Source: a virus. From it: a stretch of 40,818 bases of DNA. The first letter of the stretch is position 1. Every line of letters begins with the position of its first letter. The position numbers were made by a program, and so were the translations under genes. The DNA lies in IMG/VR virus record IMGVR_UViG_3300022221_000015, positions 1 through 40,818 of that record, one strand, 5' to 3'. Below the pieces are notes generated by a model. That model saw only the letters and a program-made list of their open reading frames with translations. It was not told the DNA's origin and made no database searches. Positions 16,305 through 25,506 of the stretch are shown in pieces.

Positions 16305-17950
16305 AATTAGATGGGGGTTTGAATCTCTCAGATGCCAGCTCTCTTCAACCTAATGAGCTTGCCATAAGTCTTAATACAGATTTCAGGAAAGACGGAGTTG
16401 TTAGAAGTAGGGACGGAAGGCTTCCTCTTTATTCATCTACAGATAGTAGTTCGATAGAGGGTGCTAATGGAAACATCTTCTCATTCGATACAGATGTTTA
16501 TAAGAATGGCGCTTCCCTTTCTGCTTCCATAGCGTCTCTTTCTAGTATCGGGAAAATGGCTCTTAGTAATTTATCAGAGGAGACTTTATTCCTAGCCACT
16601 AATACCAATCAGAAGGTGGAGAATGACGGGACGGTTTCTAAGTGGGGAATATCTGCTCCGTCTGTTGCACCTACTCTAGCTATTGGAGCGGCTGGTTCTT
16701 TAACAGGAGATTACTATTTCAAATACACTTATGTAAGAAAGTCTGGAAGTATATTAGTTCACGAAAGTAATCCTTCTCCGGCTAGTTTGGTAATTGCTGC
16801 TACATCGGATAAGATAGATGTTACCTGTACAGCTAGTTCCGATTCGCAGGTTACTCATATTAGAATATATAGAACTCTTGCTAACCCCTCTGGAGGAGCT
16901 ACTGGAGAATATTACTACGATCAGGAGATTACCGGAACAACTGCTACTTCTGAGGATGTTGATACACTACTCGGTACACTGATTGAGCAGAATAATGATG
17001 TTGTTCCATCTTCTATAGATTGTATTGGAGGACCAGGACAGTATAATAGATTATTTATAGGAGTTGATAATAAGCTTCACTTCTCAAAAGCGTTGAAGCC
17101 TGAAAGTTTCCCTGCTCTTTATTATGTAGAAGTTGGTACTCCTTACGATCAATTGTTATCTCTACAAGATTGGGGAGGTTCCTTGTTCATGTTTACTAAG
17201 GAGACAATATATGCTCTGCAAGGAACAGCTCCTGATAACTTCTACCCTAATCGGACGCTAGTGAGCAGGGGATTATTTAGTAAGAAGGCAATCGTTAAAA
17301 CAGAGAAAGGAATATTATACTTAAGTAATGATGGGATATATCTTTTTAATGGACAAGTTGAGCAAAAGATTAGTGGTAAGGTTGATGCCTTATTTAGAGG
17401 AGATATAGTTAATGGGATTAATCCTCTCAACCAAACTCATATAGATACTTGTTGGATAGTATATCATAAGAATAAATTATTTCTTGGATATCCAGATAGT
17501 GTGAATACTCTTCCGAATAAAGTATTGGTTTTCGATTTCGATAAAGCTAAGTGGAGTATATATGATTACAACCTTATTTTATTAAGTGCGTATGTGGATA
17601 AAGCGAATAGTCGATTATTAGCTGGAGATTCTAATTCGACCATACACACTCTTGAAACGGGGGATGATGATAATGGAGATGCTTTTACTTTCAAAGTTAG
17701 GAGCAAGGAATTTTCAAATACAGAATCCGTTGCTCCGATTTATGTAAGGTATGATATTGACAATGATGGAGGGAATACACTCTATTCTCGTATTCTTTCT
17801 AAGGGAGTTACAACTCATACTCATACTATAACTGATAGTGAGAATATGAGAAGGCGTTTCTTGGAGCAGGAACAATACGAAAAGATATCCTTCGAGATAG
17901 AAGGACAAGTTTCTTCCCGTGTAGAAATAGGAGACCTCAATGTCAATTAA
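16295..17950 (+). CDS. tail nozzle-like protein
   Basis: A 551-residue protein with mostly beta-strand character and short repeated motifs (GGSLFMFTKETIYAL, KGILYLSNDGIYLFNG, KWSIYDYNL) typical of a propeller-like tail nozzle. The start MDVKLDGGLNLSDASSLQPNE resembles nozzle proteins of podoviruses, in the position T7 gp12 holds. It would form the end of the short tail. It overlaps the propeller gene by 10 bp and the next gene by 11 bp. Confidence 0.65.
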   Translation: MDVKLDGGLNLSDASSLQPNELAISLNTDFRKDGVVRSRDGRLPLYSSTDSSSIEGANGNIFSFDTDVYKNGASLSASIASLSSIGKMALSNLSEETLFLATNTNQKVENDGTVSKWGISAPSVAPTLAIGAAGSLTGDYYFKYTYVRKSGSILVHESNPSPASLVIAATSDKIDVTCTASSDSQVTHIRIYRTLANPSGGATGEYYYDQEITGTTATSEDVDTLLGTLIEQNNDVVPSSIDCIGGPGQYNRLFIGVDNKLHFSKALKPESFPALYYVEVGTPYDQLLSLQDWGGSLFMFTKETIYALQGTAPDNFYPNRTLVSRGLFSKKAIVKTEKGILYLSNDGIYLFNGQVEQKISGKVDALFRGDIVNGINPLNQTHIDTCWIVYHKNKLFLGYPDSVNTLPNKVLVFDFDKAKWSIYDYNLILLSAYVDKANSRLLAGDSNSTIHTLETGDDDNGDAFTFKVRSKEFSNTESVAPIYVRYDIDNDGGNTLYSRILSKGVTTHTHTITDSENMRRRFLEQEQYEKISFEIEGQVSSRVEIGDLNVN

Positions 17951-18131
17951 AGTTGAAGACTATTCTATCAACCTATCTTCTATTACCGAACCTCAGATTC
18001 TTCAATTGTCTCAGAATTTGAATAGAACTTTTCGTAAGCTTGAGGATAGACTTGATGAGATGGAAGCGGTAAGAGGTAGTCAGTATTTTAATACTTATAG
18101 ATGGGAGTTAGAATATGTTAAGGAGGAATAA
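17940..18131 (+). CDS. small coiled-coil tail-region protein
   Basis: A 63-residue protein; residues 18-45 form a likely coiled coil (LQLSQNLNRTFRKLEDRLDEME). Ribosome binding site GGAG. Coupled to both neighbours. Probably an accessory of the tail or of internal proteins; no family recognised. Confidence 0.65.
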   Translation: MSIKVEDYSINLSSITEPQILQLSQNLNRTFRKLEDRLDEMEAVRGSQYFNTYRWELEYVKEE

Positions 18132-18133
18132 TC

Positions 18134-18940
18134 ATGCCTAGTAGACAATTACAGAAAGCACTGGAAGACCAGAGATTGGATGAATTTTACAATGTTCTTG
18201 GGAAGTCTCCAGGAATAGAAGGAACGAGAGCAGGTATAGCCGGGATAGAGCGTCCTGATATTGCAGGACTTACGGAGCAGGCTAGGACTGCAAGTGAAGG
18301 AGCGGTTTCTCCATTAAGACGTTTGCTAGAAGGGCAGGTTGGTGGGTATTTAGGAGGAGAAACTCCTATATCCGAGATACCTATGTTCGCTTCAGGTAAG
18401 AGTACAATAGAAGCCCAGATTGGCAAAGCTAGGGAAGGTGCTAGAGGGAGACTTGGAAGGGGAGGCGCTCTTGAATCAACTCTTACCGATATAGATATTG
18501 GAAGAGCTAGAGGACTTGGAGATTTGGAATCGAATTTATTCGGTCAAATGTACGGGACTGGAACTGAACTCGCTAAACTAAAGTCTGGAGAGTTTGCTCA
18601 ATCCCTTGCTAGCCTAAGTGGATTAGCTGGACAGACCTATGGAGCGGACGTTCAAGCTCAATTAGGATTGGGAGAACTTGAATCAGATATCTTCAAGACT
18701 AAGGTTAGCGGTGCCGGAACTCTTGCACAATCACTTGCCGATGTTTATTCTAATATTGGAGCAGGTCAAGGATTTGGAGAGACTGCTGGAGGAAGTGGGG
18801 GATTCACTTCAACAGTAAGTCCAGAAGTTCTGAGTGGATTTGATAGAAGTGGTCCTTCTGTATTCGGAGAAGGATATTGGAGTACCCCTAAAAAGGGAGA
18901 AGATACAAGTCGGTATAGTTCAGCATATGCCAATTTTTAA
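18134..18940 (+). CDS. internal virion (ejection) protein, Gly/Ala-rich
   Basis: A 268-residue protein rich in Gly, Ala, Leu and Ser, with loosely repeated helical units (LASLSGLAGQTYG, LAQSLADVYSNIGAG). Its place after the tail genes and before two further large proteins matches the T7-like order of internal proteins that are ejected to make a channel across the cell envelope. Ribosome binding site AAGGAGGAATAATC. The function is inferred. Confidence 0.6.
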   Translation: MPSRQLQKALEDQRLDEFYNVLGKSPGIEGTRAGIAGIERPDIAGLTEQARTASEGAVSPLRRLLEGQVGGYLGGETPISEIPMFASGKSTIEAQIGKAREGARGRLGRGGALESTLTDIDIGRARGLGDLESNLFGQMYGTGTELAKLKSGEFAQSLASLSGLAGQTYGADVQAQLGLGELESDIFKTKVSGAGTLAQSLADVYSNIGAGQGFGETAGGSGGFTSTVSPEVLSGFDRSGPSVFGEGYWSTPKKGEDTSRYSSAYANF

Positions 18941-18951
18941 GGGAGGATATC

Positions 18952-19998
18952 ATGCCACAAGGAAGTTTAGCAGGACAATTATTCCAAGCCAATCTTATGA
19001 AGGGAAGGGCTCTTGGGCAATTAGAGGTAGCCGATAGAGAAGAGAAGAGGGCGTCTAGGATAGAACAACATAAGATAGAAGGACAGAAGCTTAAGTTGGA
19101 AGAGAAGGAAGGAGAACTCAAGCGGAGAAATGCTCTTCAACTCCGAGATAAGATGGACCAAGCTAGTATGCAACAGCAGTTGGTACAGACTCAAGGAGCC
19201 CTTCAACAATCTCTTGTGGCTGCCGCCTCTAGAGGAGCTATTGTTTCAGAAGAAGATAAACCTGGGTATACGAGTGGTATACCTACTGAAGTCGGAGTTG
19301 TTAGGGCGCCGTTTGAAGAGGAGACTAAGGAAGGAGGTGCTTGGAAGTTCCTCCACGAAGTTAAGAGAGGAGATAAGGCCACTGGAATATTCCTTACTCC
19401 TGATGGGAAGATACAGGAAAAGGATTACGATATTAAGGAATCTGTTTCCGAGAGGACTAAGAGAGGAGCTAGTGAGAGGGCTGGAATGGTATCAGCCGCT
19501 AAAGGAGTTCTCGGTTCCTTAAAGGATAGATTTAAAGAAGGGGAATTGAATCCAATGCTCCAGATGATAGCAGCTATGGAGTCAGCCAAGTCTCCGGGAG
19601 AATCTAAGTTCCTTCTAGAGTCTATGGGACAAGTAGCTCCTCCAGATTTCGTAGCTAAGATGGGACCGAAGGAAAGGAATCTTTGGAATAAGACAGTTAG
19701 GAGACTGGAGCAATTAGCCGGTATGACTACAGAGAGGAGTTGGACAGAGAGTCAGCTAGGTTTGAGGAAGGAAGAACCATTCTCTAAGATACAAGCAGAG
19801 ATTACAGCAGGGAGAGGTCTGGCTGAGGAAGCGGAGAGGAAGAAAGGTATGATGGGGAAACCTCCTCAAGCTGTTCAATCTAGATTCGAGACAGAACAGG
19901 CGAATAATCTTCTTCCAAAAGGGACTACCTTAGGTAAGCTTACTCCTAAGGGTTGGGAAGTTAAACAAGATGGTAAGACTGTAGGATACTTTGACTAA
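18952..19998 (+). CDS. internal virion protein, coiled-coil
   Basis: A 348-residue protein whose first 110 residues are strongly charged and helical (EEKRASRIEQHKIEGQKLKL and following), a likely coiled coil. The rest is helical and Lys/Glu/Gly-rich. Ribosome binding site GGGAGGATATC. The stop overlaps the start of the large internal protein (TAATG). Probably part of the ejection complex. Confidence 0.6.
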   Translation: MPQGSLAGQLFQANLMKGRALGQLEVADREEKRASRIEQHKIEGQKLKLEEKEGELKRRNALQLRDKMDQASMQQQLVQTQGALQQSLVAAASRGAIVSEEDKPGYTSGIPTEVGVVRAPFEEETKEGGAWKFLHEVKRGDKATGIFLTPDGKIQEKDYDIKESVSERTKRGASERAGMVSAAKGVLGSLKDRFKEGELNPMLQMIAAMESAKSPGESKFLLESMGQVAPPDFVAKMGPKERNLWNKTVRRLEQLAGMTTERSWTESQLGLRKEEPFSKIQAEITAGRGLAEEAERKKGMMGKPPQAVQSRFETEQANNLLPKGTTLGKLTPKGWEVKQDGKTVGYFD

Positions 19999-22900
19999 TG
20001 GCATTTACTCCGATTGAAAAAATTGAAGTTAAAAGTTCTTTCACTCCTATTAATGAGGAGGAGAAGACTGGATTCACTCCGATTATTCCTGAAGAGGAAG
20101 TTATGGAGGATGAGATAGGCAGACCTGTTTTTAATTCTCGTCTTGGTATGGAGAGAGAGTTGGAGCAGGAACCTTGGGACCCTAGTATTCTTAAGACTTA
20201 TGAGGAAAAGATATCTGATAAGTATGGATTGGAACCTAAGGAAGTAGCGGAGATTGTTATTCAAAGCAAGAAGGAAGGGATATCTCCAGAACAAGTTCTT
20301 GATAGAAGGTTATCTGTCGAGGACCCTACCTTCGACCCCATTCCTGTAGCTGTTACAGGAGGGACTATGGTAGGAGTTAGAGCGTTGCAGTCTGGAGCTT
20401 CACTTGCTCAATCCTTTTTAAAGGGAGGTATTACGTCCCTTGCTAGTCTTCCTACAGAGGTAGTAGCGGAAGTAGTTAGTAGAGAGGTGCCGGAGGAATG
20501 GAGACTTCTTACGAATATTGCCACTGGTATTGGATTGGGAATGACCTTGGAATCTAAACTTATCAATTCAGCCGTTAAGAAGTTTACGAAAGAAGTTACA
20601 AAGGAAGCTGTTAGTAAAGCAGCTGGGAAGATTACTAAGGAGACTCCTAACATAGACCTTCCTGACGAGATACTGGTGAATCCGGAGAAGGTATTAGAGA
20701 AGGCTCCTAAGATTCAAAGAGCGGAGAAAGCAGTTGCTCCTGGATTAGAACAATATATTTCTCGTGAGTCTACCATGAATAAGACTCCATGGACGAGGCA
20801 GATTTATAGAGCAGGTAGGACCTTCGCTGATAACATGGGATTCTCTCGTACCTTCTATGATGAGACCGTAGATGATATGATGAAGAAGGGAGGATTTAAT
20901 AAGCTGAAGGGGAAGGATGCGGAAGATGTATTCCTTTCTCTTGAAGAGAAGACAGACCTTTCTAAGTTATCTCCTCAAGCTCTCAAGGCCAGGACTGAAT
21001 TGGAGAAACCGGTTCGAGAATTCAACGATGCTCTATGGACCGGTATGGCCCAGAACGCCTTGAAGGAAAAGGGAGTTCCTGTTAATGAAATCCTTTCGGC
21101 TGATGGGATAGAAGGTTTGACTAAGCTCCTTGGAGAGAATGAAATCCCTATAGGATATCTTGATAACTATCTCTCTCATGTATTCCAAGGAGACTATTGG
21201 TTAGAGGTTGGAGGGAAGAAGTTAAAGAAATATCCTAATGAATGGAAGGCTCTCTTTGATGCTCAGAAGTTAGTGAAGGAGGACCCGAGTCAAGAGGTTA
21301 AAGTTATAGTAGATTCCATAACTTCTCCTGACGATGTTACCTATCTTTCTCAAAGAGGTTTGTGGGGATTAGTCTCCAGGATTAAGGAGAAGATAGGGGA
21401 AGATGGAATGGAGGTAATGACTAACGAGCAGATTAGAGATTCCCTTCGTGGTACTGTATCGACTAGACCTAAGAGAAGATTCGTTGGGAACTTTATGAAG
21501 AGACTTTCGGATAACCCTAACTATGAGAAGGACCTTCCTAAGGTTATGAAGTATTATGGATATCAAGTTTCTCGTAAGTTGAATCAAGATAAATTTACTC
21601 GTGAGGCGGAGAGACTCACCAACGCCATGATGAAAGATGGTGATAGGTATGGTGAGATGGCTAAGTATTCTAAGGATAAGTTTATCCCAGCCGTTCTCGG
21701 ACATCCTAGTGGATTCGATAAGACTCTTTCTCACGCTGCCGGTTTAATGGGACTTGATAAGCAGATATTTAAGAAGCTGGCTGGTAGAGGACAGACTGCA
21801 CAGTTTATTTGGGACCTTGGATATTCAGCATCCTCTGCCATGGTTAATAGTCTTCAAAGTATGAATACAATAGCACTTGCCGGACCTAAGGCATTTGGGA
21901 AAGCTCTTAAACATGGGGCTGGAGTTAAAGTTAGAGGGAAGATATTGTCTCCATGGGCCGACCCTAAGGTAGTGGAAGAAGCTATAACTGCTATCGAACA
22001 TGAGGCTTCTCTCCTCGGTACGAGTGTAAGGCATAAAGCTAAATCTCTGCTAATGCCTACTGGATTATTTAAAGAAGTAGAATTGAGGAATAGATTACAG
22101 GCTTATTTCTCTGGGAGGGAATATGGGTTTGAAATATTCGATTCACTTAAGAAGGGAGGTAAGTCTGCGGAGAAAGCATTGTCTAGGCTTCGTCTTGTTG
22201 TGCCGGATACCGACCCCCTTTACGAATCTGCGCTTGATGTTATACGGAAGAAAGGTGGAGACAAGACGACCTTTGCAACGGAAGCTGCATATGAGATGGT
22301 TGAGAAAACTCAATTCAGATATGGGAAGGTAGCGGGGAGTCCTATATTCGACCAAGGGTTTGTTAAGATGATGAGTCCATATAAGTCCTTTCTCATTAAT
22401 CAGAGCAAGCTTTCTTACGATCTTTTAAATCCTTATGGAATATTCAAGCATCCGAAGGAGGCGGCTACATTTGCGGGATTATATTTCGCTGCTGGAGGGT
22501 TGGAAGGGAATCCAGTTCTTGCGGCTTATGGACATTTGGCTGATACAGTTATGACTAAACTTTATCCAGAGAAAAGGAATCTCTCGGAGTATCTTGAGGA
22601 TAAGGGATTCGATTCAGGTATTCTTGGGAAAGCCGGGGTTGATATAAGTGGTCAACTTGCGGTTAATCTCCCGACTTCTCCTAGTGAAATGATCGGTAGA
22701 GTTGGAACTATTATCGGAGATACTTATGAGTTGAAGAAAGCTAAGGCTAGAGTTACTCCTGGGATTGGGGACAGACCTCTGGCTACTAGAGAGAAGAGGA
22801 AGGTTTTTCGTAACTTGCTTCCAAGTCAAGCACGTAGGTTATATGAAGCTAATAGAGTTTTTAAGACAGGAGAAGTTATTCGTCCCATAACTGGTTCACT

Positions 22901-23348
22901 TGTGAGAAAGGTAGACGACCCTACTTTGGAAGCGTTAAAGGTTGCATTTGGAGTTAGAGGATATGATGAGTCTCGTTTGCTTAGAGATGAGATGGCCCTT
23001 CAAGAGAGGAAGGAAGCGTTGAAGAAAAGGACTGGGGATTATCGCCAACAGTTTGTAGATTCCCTGGCGGAGGGTGACGTAGGAGGAGCTTTGAAATTAG
23101 TAGAGAGTTCCTTAAAAGGGGTAAGTGATTCTCTCCAGATGATTCAAAGAGCAACCTCTCCTAGGAGGAAGAGTGAAGCTATAACGGAATTACAATCTTG
23201 GATAGATACTTATGGAAGTACACGTACCTCAGCACTTCAGAATCCTATGATGAGACGATTCATTCCGGAGATGGAAAGGAAGATATTAAAGGGAACTCCA
23301 GAAGGCATGAAGTTCGAATCTATTGTTAAATTATATGGAGGCCGCTGA
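19998..23348 (+). CDS. very large internal virion protein
   Basis: At 1116 residues it is the largest protein of the genome, in the position of T7 gp16-type ejection proteins. The N-terminus carries three FTPI motifs within about 30 residues, then mostly helical sequence with some hydrophobic stretches (about 115-190 and 825-860). No lysozyme or transglycosylase motif was recognised. Such proteins leave the virion during DNA entry and form the trans-envelope conduit. Coupled to the previous gene without a clear ribosome binding site. Confidence 0.7.
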   Translation: MAFTPIEKIEVKSSFTPINEEEKTGFTPIIPEEEVMEDEIGRPVFNSRLGMERELEQEPWDPSILKTYEEKISDKYGLEPKEVAEIVIQSKKEGISPEQVLDRRLSVEDPTFDPIPVAVTGGTMVGVRALQSGASLAQSFLKGGITSLASLPTEVVAEVVSREVPEEWRLLTNIATGIGLGMTLESKLINSAVKKFTKEVTKEAVSKAAGKITKETPNIDLPDEILVNPEKVLEKAPKIQRAEKAVAPGLEQYISRESTMNKTPWTRQIYRAGRTFADNMGFSRTFYDETVDDMMKKGGFNKLKGKDAEDVFLSLEEKTDLSKLSPQALKARTELEKPVREFNDALWTGMAQNALKEKGVPVNEILSADGIEGLTKLLGENEIPIGYLDNYLSHVFQGDYWLEVGGKKLKKYPNEWKALFDAQKLVKEDPSQEVKVIVDSITSPDDVTYLSQRGLWGLVSRIKEKIGEDGMEVMTNEQIRDSLRGTVSTRPKRRFVGNFMKRLSDNPNYEKDLPKVMKYYGYQVSRKLNQDKFTREAERLTNAMMKDGDRYGEMAKYSKDKFIPAVLGHPSGFDKTLSHAAGLMGLDKQIFKKLAGRGQTAQFIWDLGYSASSAMVNSLQSMNTIALAGPKAFGKALKHGAGVKVRGKILSPWADPKVVEEAITAIEHEASLLGTSVRHKAKSLLMPTGLFKEVELRNRLQAYFSGREYGFEIFDSLKKGGKSAEKALSRLRLVVPDTDPLYESALDVIRKKGGDKTTFATEAAYEMVEKTQFRYGKVAGSPIFDQGFVKMMSPYKSFLINQSKLSYDLLNPYGIFKHPKEAATFAGLYFAAGGLEGNPVLAAYGHLADTVMTKLYPEKRNLSEYLEDKGFDSGILGKAGVDISGQLAVNLPTSPSEMIGRVGTIIGDTYELKKAKARVTPGIGDRPLATREKRKVFRNLLPSQARRLYEANRVFKTGEVIRPITGSLVRKVDDPTLEALKVAFGVRGYDESRLLRDEMALQERKEALKKRTGDYRQQFVDSLAEGDVGGALKLVESSLKGVSDSLQMIQRATSPRRKSEAITELQSWIDTYGSTRTSALQNPMMRRFIPEMERKILKGTPEGMKFESIVKLYGGR

Positions 23349-23560
23349 TGTCCCTTGATGAATTGTCTAGAGTATTAGGAAGGATTGAAGGAGAGTTGAA
23401 AGGTATTAAAGGAGATATTCAAGAAGTGAAGGAGGAACAAATAACACAAAGAGAGATTGTTACCAATCAAAGAATTAAGTCTGCTAAGATATCAGGATTG
23501 GTTACGATTGGGGGGATTGGCCTATGGGAGGTTATCAAAAATAAATTTAATCTAGGTTAA
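23348..23560 (+). CDS. XhlA-like holin or holin-associated membrane protein
   Basis: A 70-residue protein: a charged coiled coil (about 5-45, LGRIEGELKGIKGDIQEVKE) followed by one transmembrane stretch (SGLVTIGGIGLWEVI, about 49-63) and a short basic tail. This matches XhlA-type proteins that assist cell lysis. It starts at the stop of the large internal protein, with GGAGG upstream, and is followed by a second membrane protein. Confidence 0.65.
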   Translation: MSLDELSRVLGRIEGELKGIKGDIQEVKEEQITQREIVTNQRIKSAKISGLVTIGGIGLWEVIKNKFNLG

Positions 23561-23570
23561 GGAGTTAGTT

Positions 23571-23777
23571 ATGTCAGATGGAGTAAAGAGTGGATATAAG
23601 ACTACAGAGTTTTGGACTACAATGGCGTTAAATCTCGGAGGAATTATAGGTATGATTCCAATGGAACCGAATTCATACGTTATATTGAATGCGGTTTATG
23701 CCATATCTCGTGCGTTGTCTAAGATGGGAGTTATTCGCGGAACTCTCGGTCATGTGTTGAAGGATATACCTGAGTAA
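23571..23777 (+). CDS. putative holin
   Basis: A 68-residue protein with a soluble N-terminus SGYKTTEFWTT, a hydrophobic segment (MALNLGGIIGMI) and a second one (YVILNAVYAISRAL), the build of small phage holins that begin KSGYKTTEFW. It is the last late gene, followed by a terminator, a typical place for lysis timing. The endolysin is not next to it but on the other strand at 30068-30541. Confidence 0.65.
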   Translation: MSDGVKSGYKTTEFWTTMALNLGGIIGMIPMEPNSYVILNAVYAISRALSKMGVIRGTLGHVLKDIPE

Positions 23778-23784
23778 ATAGATT

Positions 23785-23813
23785 GCCCCTCCTTGAGAGG
23801 GGCTTTCTTTTAT
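23785..23813 (+). terminator. terminator of the late operon
   Basis: GCCCCTC (23785-23791) pairs with GAGGGGC (23797-23803) and is followed by a T-rich run TTTCTTTT. It ends rightward transcription where the two programmes converge. Confidence 0.9.
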
Positions 23814-23823
23814 CCCTTCTTTA

Positions 23824-23858
23824 ATTGTACTATGAACCTCCTTGGTCTATTGTTCAAT
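23824..23858. promoter_or_regulatory. 35-bp palindrome, copy 3
   Basis: Half-sites ATTGTACTATGAACC and, on the other strand, ATTGAACAATAGACC with a 5-bp centre. It lies between the late terminator and the end of the leftward operon, where no gene start is near, so a plain promoter or operator role does not fit this copy. Confidence 0.75.
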
Positions 23859-23874
23859 CAACTTCTTTACTTTC

Positions 23875-25071
23875 TCAAACCCCCTCATCTGTTAATATCC
23901 AATACCTCTTACTTCCTGAAATCTCCTGCTTGGCCATCCCTTGCTCCTCCATACCGTATAAAATCTCCTTAACTGTATTCGCCTTCGCGTGGTACCACAT
24001 CTTCTTTAATAACGTCCCGTGCTCTATCTTCCCTCCACACTTCCTCATTATCATTCTAACCATTTCATTATGCTTAGTATCATCTGAGAAGGTGACACTT
24101 GCGAAGGCGTCCGGCATTTTCAATTCAATCTGTTGAAGGAAGACAAGCGCCTGTTCAATGTCACTCTCGTCCAGTCTCAAGTCATTACACCTACTCGCGT
24201 TCAAGGCCATAGCTACTTTAAATACATGCTCACCCTTTCGAGAATAGTAGGACTTTAGTCTAACGTCAAAGTCATTATCTTTAGAATGTATTTGTTCGTA
24301 CCAATGTTTATATAATGCCTTGGCCTTCGGAGTTATCTCGAAGGAACCCTTGAGTTTCCCGATTTGTATTAGGTCGTGCATAAGGTCTTCCCTTATATCT
24401 CTATCTCCAGGTTCGGGAAACGCTACGTTTTTTCTCGGCCCGTCTTCGACTACGAATATAGACCTTCCAGAGAATCCACCTTCAATCATTGTCTTAGGCA
24501 TTTCTCCTAACCAATTCGGGACTGTGGCTCCAAGTAGATTGATGAAAACGTTTTTATAAGAGTCACAACCTTGTGTCGCTGTTTCGTATTCATCATAGTC
24601 TGGGCAGTCATAGAAGTCCGTTAAGAAGGTCATGAGACCTGATGTATAGCTGTCAGACCCTAGCATTTTATGAAGCTCTGGCGAGTACAAGAAGACGCTT
24701 GAATGTTTATCGGTCTCAAATGTTTTGTGCATCCTCTTCGACAAAGCTCTCATTGTTATTTTGCCCTTGAAGAGATACTTTAACTCTGCCTCTTTATATA
24801 AGGCTACTGCGTAATTCGCCGCTGTTGACTTTCTCGAACCAGAATCTCCAATGAGAATAATATACTGATTCGGATAGGAGAAGAAATGTCCTCTGTCCAT
24901 CCAGCACTTCCTTCCCAGGGTATTAGAGATAACGCTTATCCCTGACCAGAGATGGTATATCTCCTTAGCTTCTTGATCTTCCGTTAAGTCAAGGTAGGAT
25001 TCAAGCCAACCCTTCGTACATCTTCGTTCTTCTGGCTGAGTATCTTCAATCTGTGGTTCAATTTTAGCCAT
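23875..25071 (-). CDS. DUF3987-like primase-helicase-type ATPase
   Basis: A 398-residue protein with Walker A GDSGSRKST (residues 75-83), a likely acidic Walker B-type segment near VFLYSPELHKM (about 125-135) and a conserved INLLGATVPNWL region, then a C-terminal winged-helix-like part. This matches phage DUF3987 proteins, which act as replication ATPases beside a polymerase. No separate DnaB-type helicase was found, so it may be the replicative helicase or primase-helicase. It is the last gene of the leftward operon. Confidence 0.7.
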   Translation of the reverse strand: MAKIEPQIEDTQPEERRCTKGWLESYLDLTEDQEAKEIYHLWSGISVISNTLGRKCWMDRGHFFSYPNQYIILIGDSGSRKSTAANYAVALYKEAELKYLFKGKITMRALSKRMHKTFETDKHSSVFLYSPELHKMLGSDSYTSGLMTFLTDFYDCPDYDEYETATQGCDSYKNVFINLLGATVPNWLGEMPKTMIEGGFSGRSIFVVEDGPRKNVAFPEPGDRDIREDLMHDLIQIGKLKGSFEITPKAKALYKHWYEQIHSKDNDFDVRLKSYYSRKGEHVFKVAMALNASRCNDLRLDESDIEQALVFLQQIELKMPDAFASVTFSDDTKHNEMVRMIMRKCGGKIEHGTLLKKMWYHAKANTVKEILYGMEEQGMAKQEISGSKRYWILTDEGV

Positions 25072-25103
25072 GTTTGCTTACTCCTGTCCATACGTTATCC
25101 CCT

Positions 25104-25322
25104 TTATTTTCTATCCATATGTTTATTCCCTGCTTCTTCTACCATCGCTCTCTCTTTGTGCATGGTGGAATTGATGGAATATTTTCTAACCTGTCCCCAT
25201 TCTCTCATATGTCTTCTGGAAACGTGAGTTATTAATTTATCCCAACCGTCCATAGAGACCGAACTGTCCCACCCCTTTTGGAATTCTTCTCCACAAAATT
25301 TACAAACAAGGTTATCTCCCAT
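25104..25322 (-). CDS. C2H2-type zinc-finger protein
   Basis: A 72-residue protein with CKFCGEEF (about 7-14) and, after about 20 residues, H-x4-H (THVSRRHMREW), a single zinc finger, then a basic tail. I placed the start at ATG 25322, one base after the stop of the upstream gene, implying translational coupling; an upstream ATG (25385) would overlap that gene. Possibly nucleic-acid binding in replication. Confidence 0.6.
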   Translation of the reverse strand: MGDNLVCKFCGEEFQKGWDSSVSMDGWDKLITHVSRRHMREWGQVRKYSINSTMHKERAMVEEAGNKHMDRK

Positions 25323-25323
25323 A

Positions 25324-25497
25324 TTACAACCACATTCTTCTGTCTTTTTCTTGTTCGTATAGGTAATCGCCCTTATCTGAATCATCTAATGGATGCTTGC
25401 GAGTATCCTCTTCATACTTATCACATTCATTACAGTCTTGATGTCCTCTTGCATAAGGACATTCTACATCATTAATCCATTTACAATCAGATTCCAT
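25324..25497 (-). CDS. small Cys-rich protein
   Basis: A 57-residue protein with CKW, VECPYA, and QDCNECDKY, giving five cysteines plus a nearby histidine in a short span, probably a zinc site, and a highly charged C-terminus. Ribosome binding site AGGAGGTTAAA before ATG. It lies just downstream of the polymerase gene and 1 bp before the zinc-finger gene. Confidence 0.65.
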   Translation of the reverse strand: MESDCKWINDVECPYARGHQDCNECDKYEEDTRKHPLDDSDKGDYLYEQEKDRRMWL

Positions 25498-25506
25498 TTT
25501 AACCTC

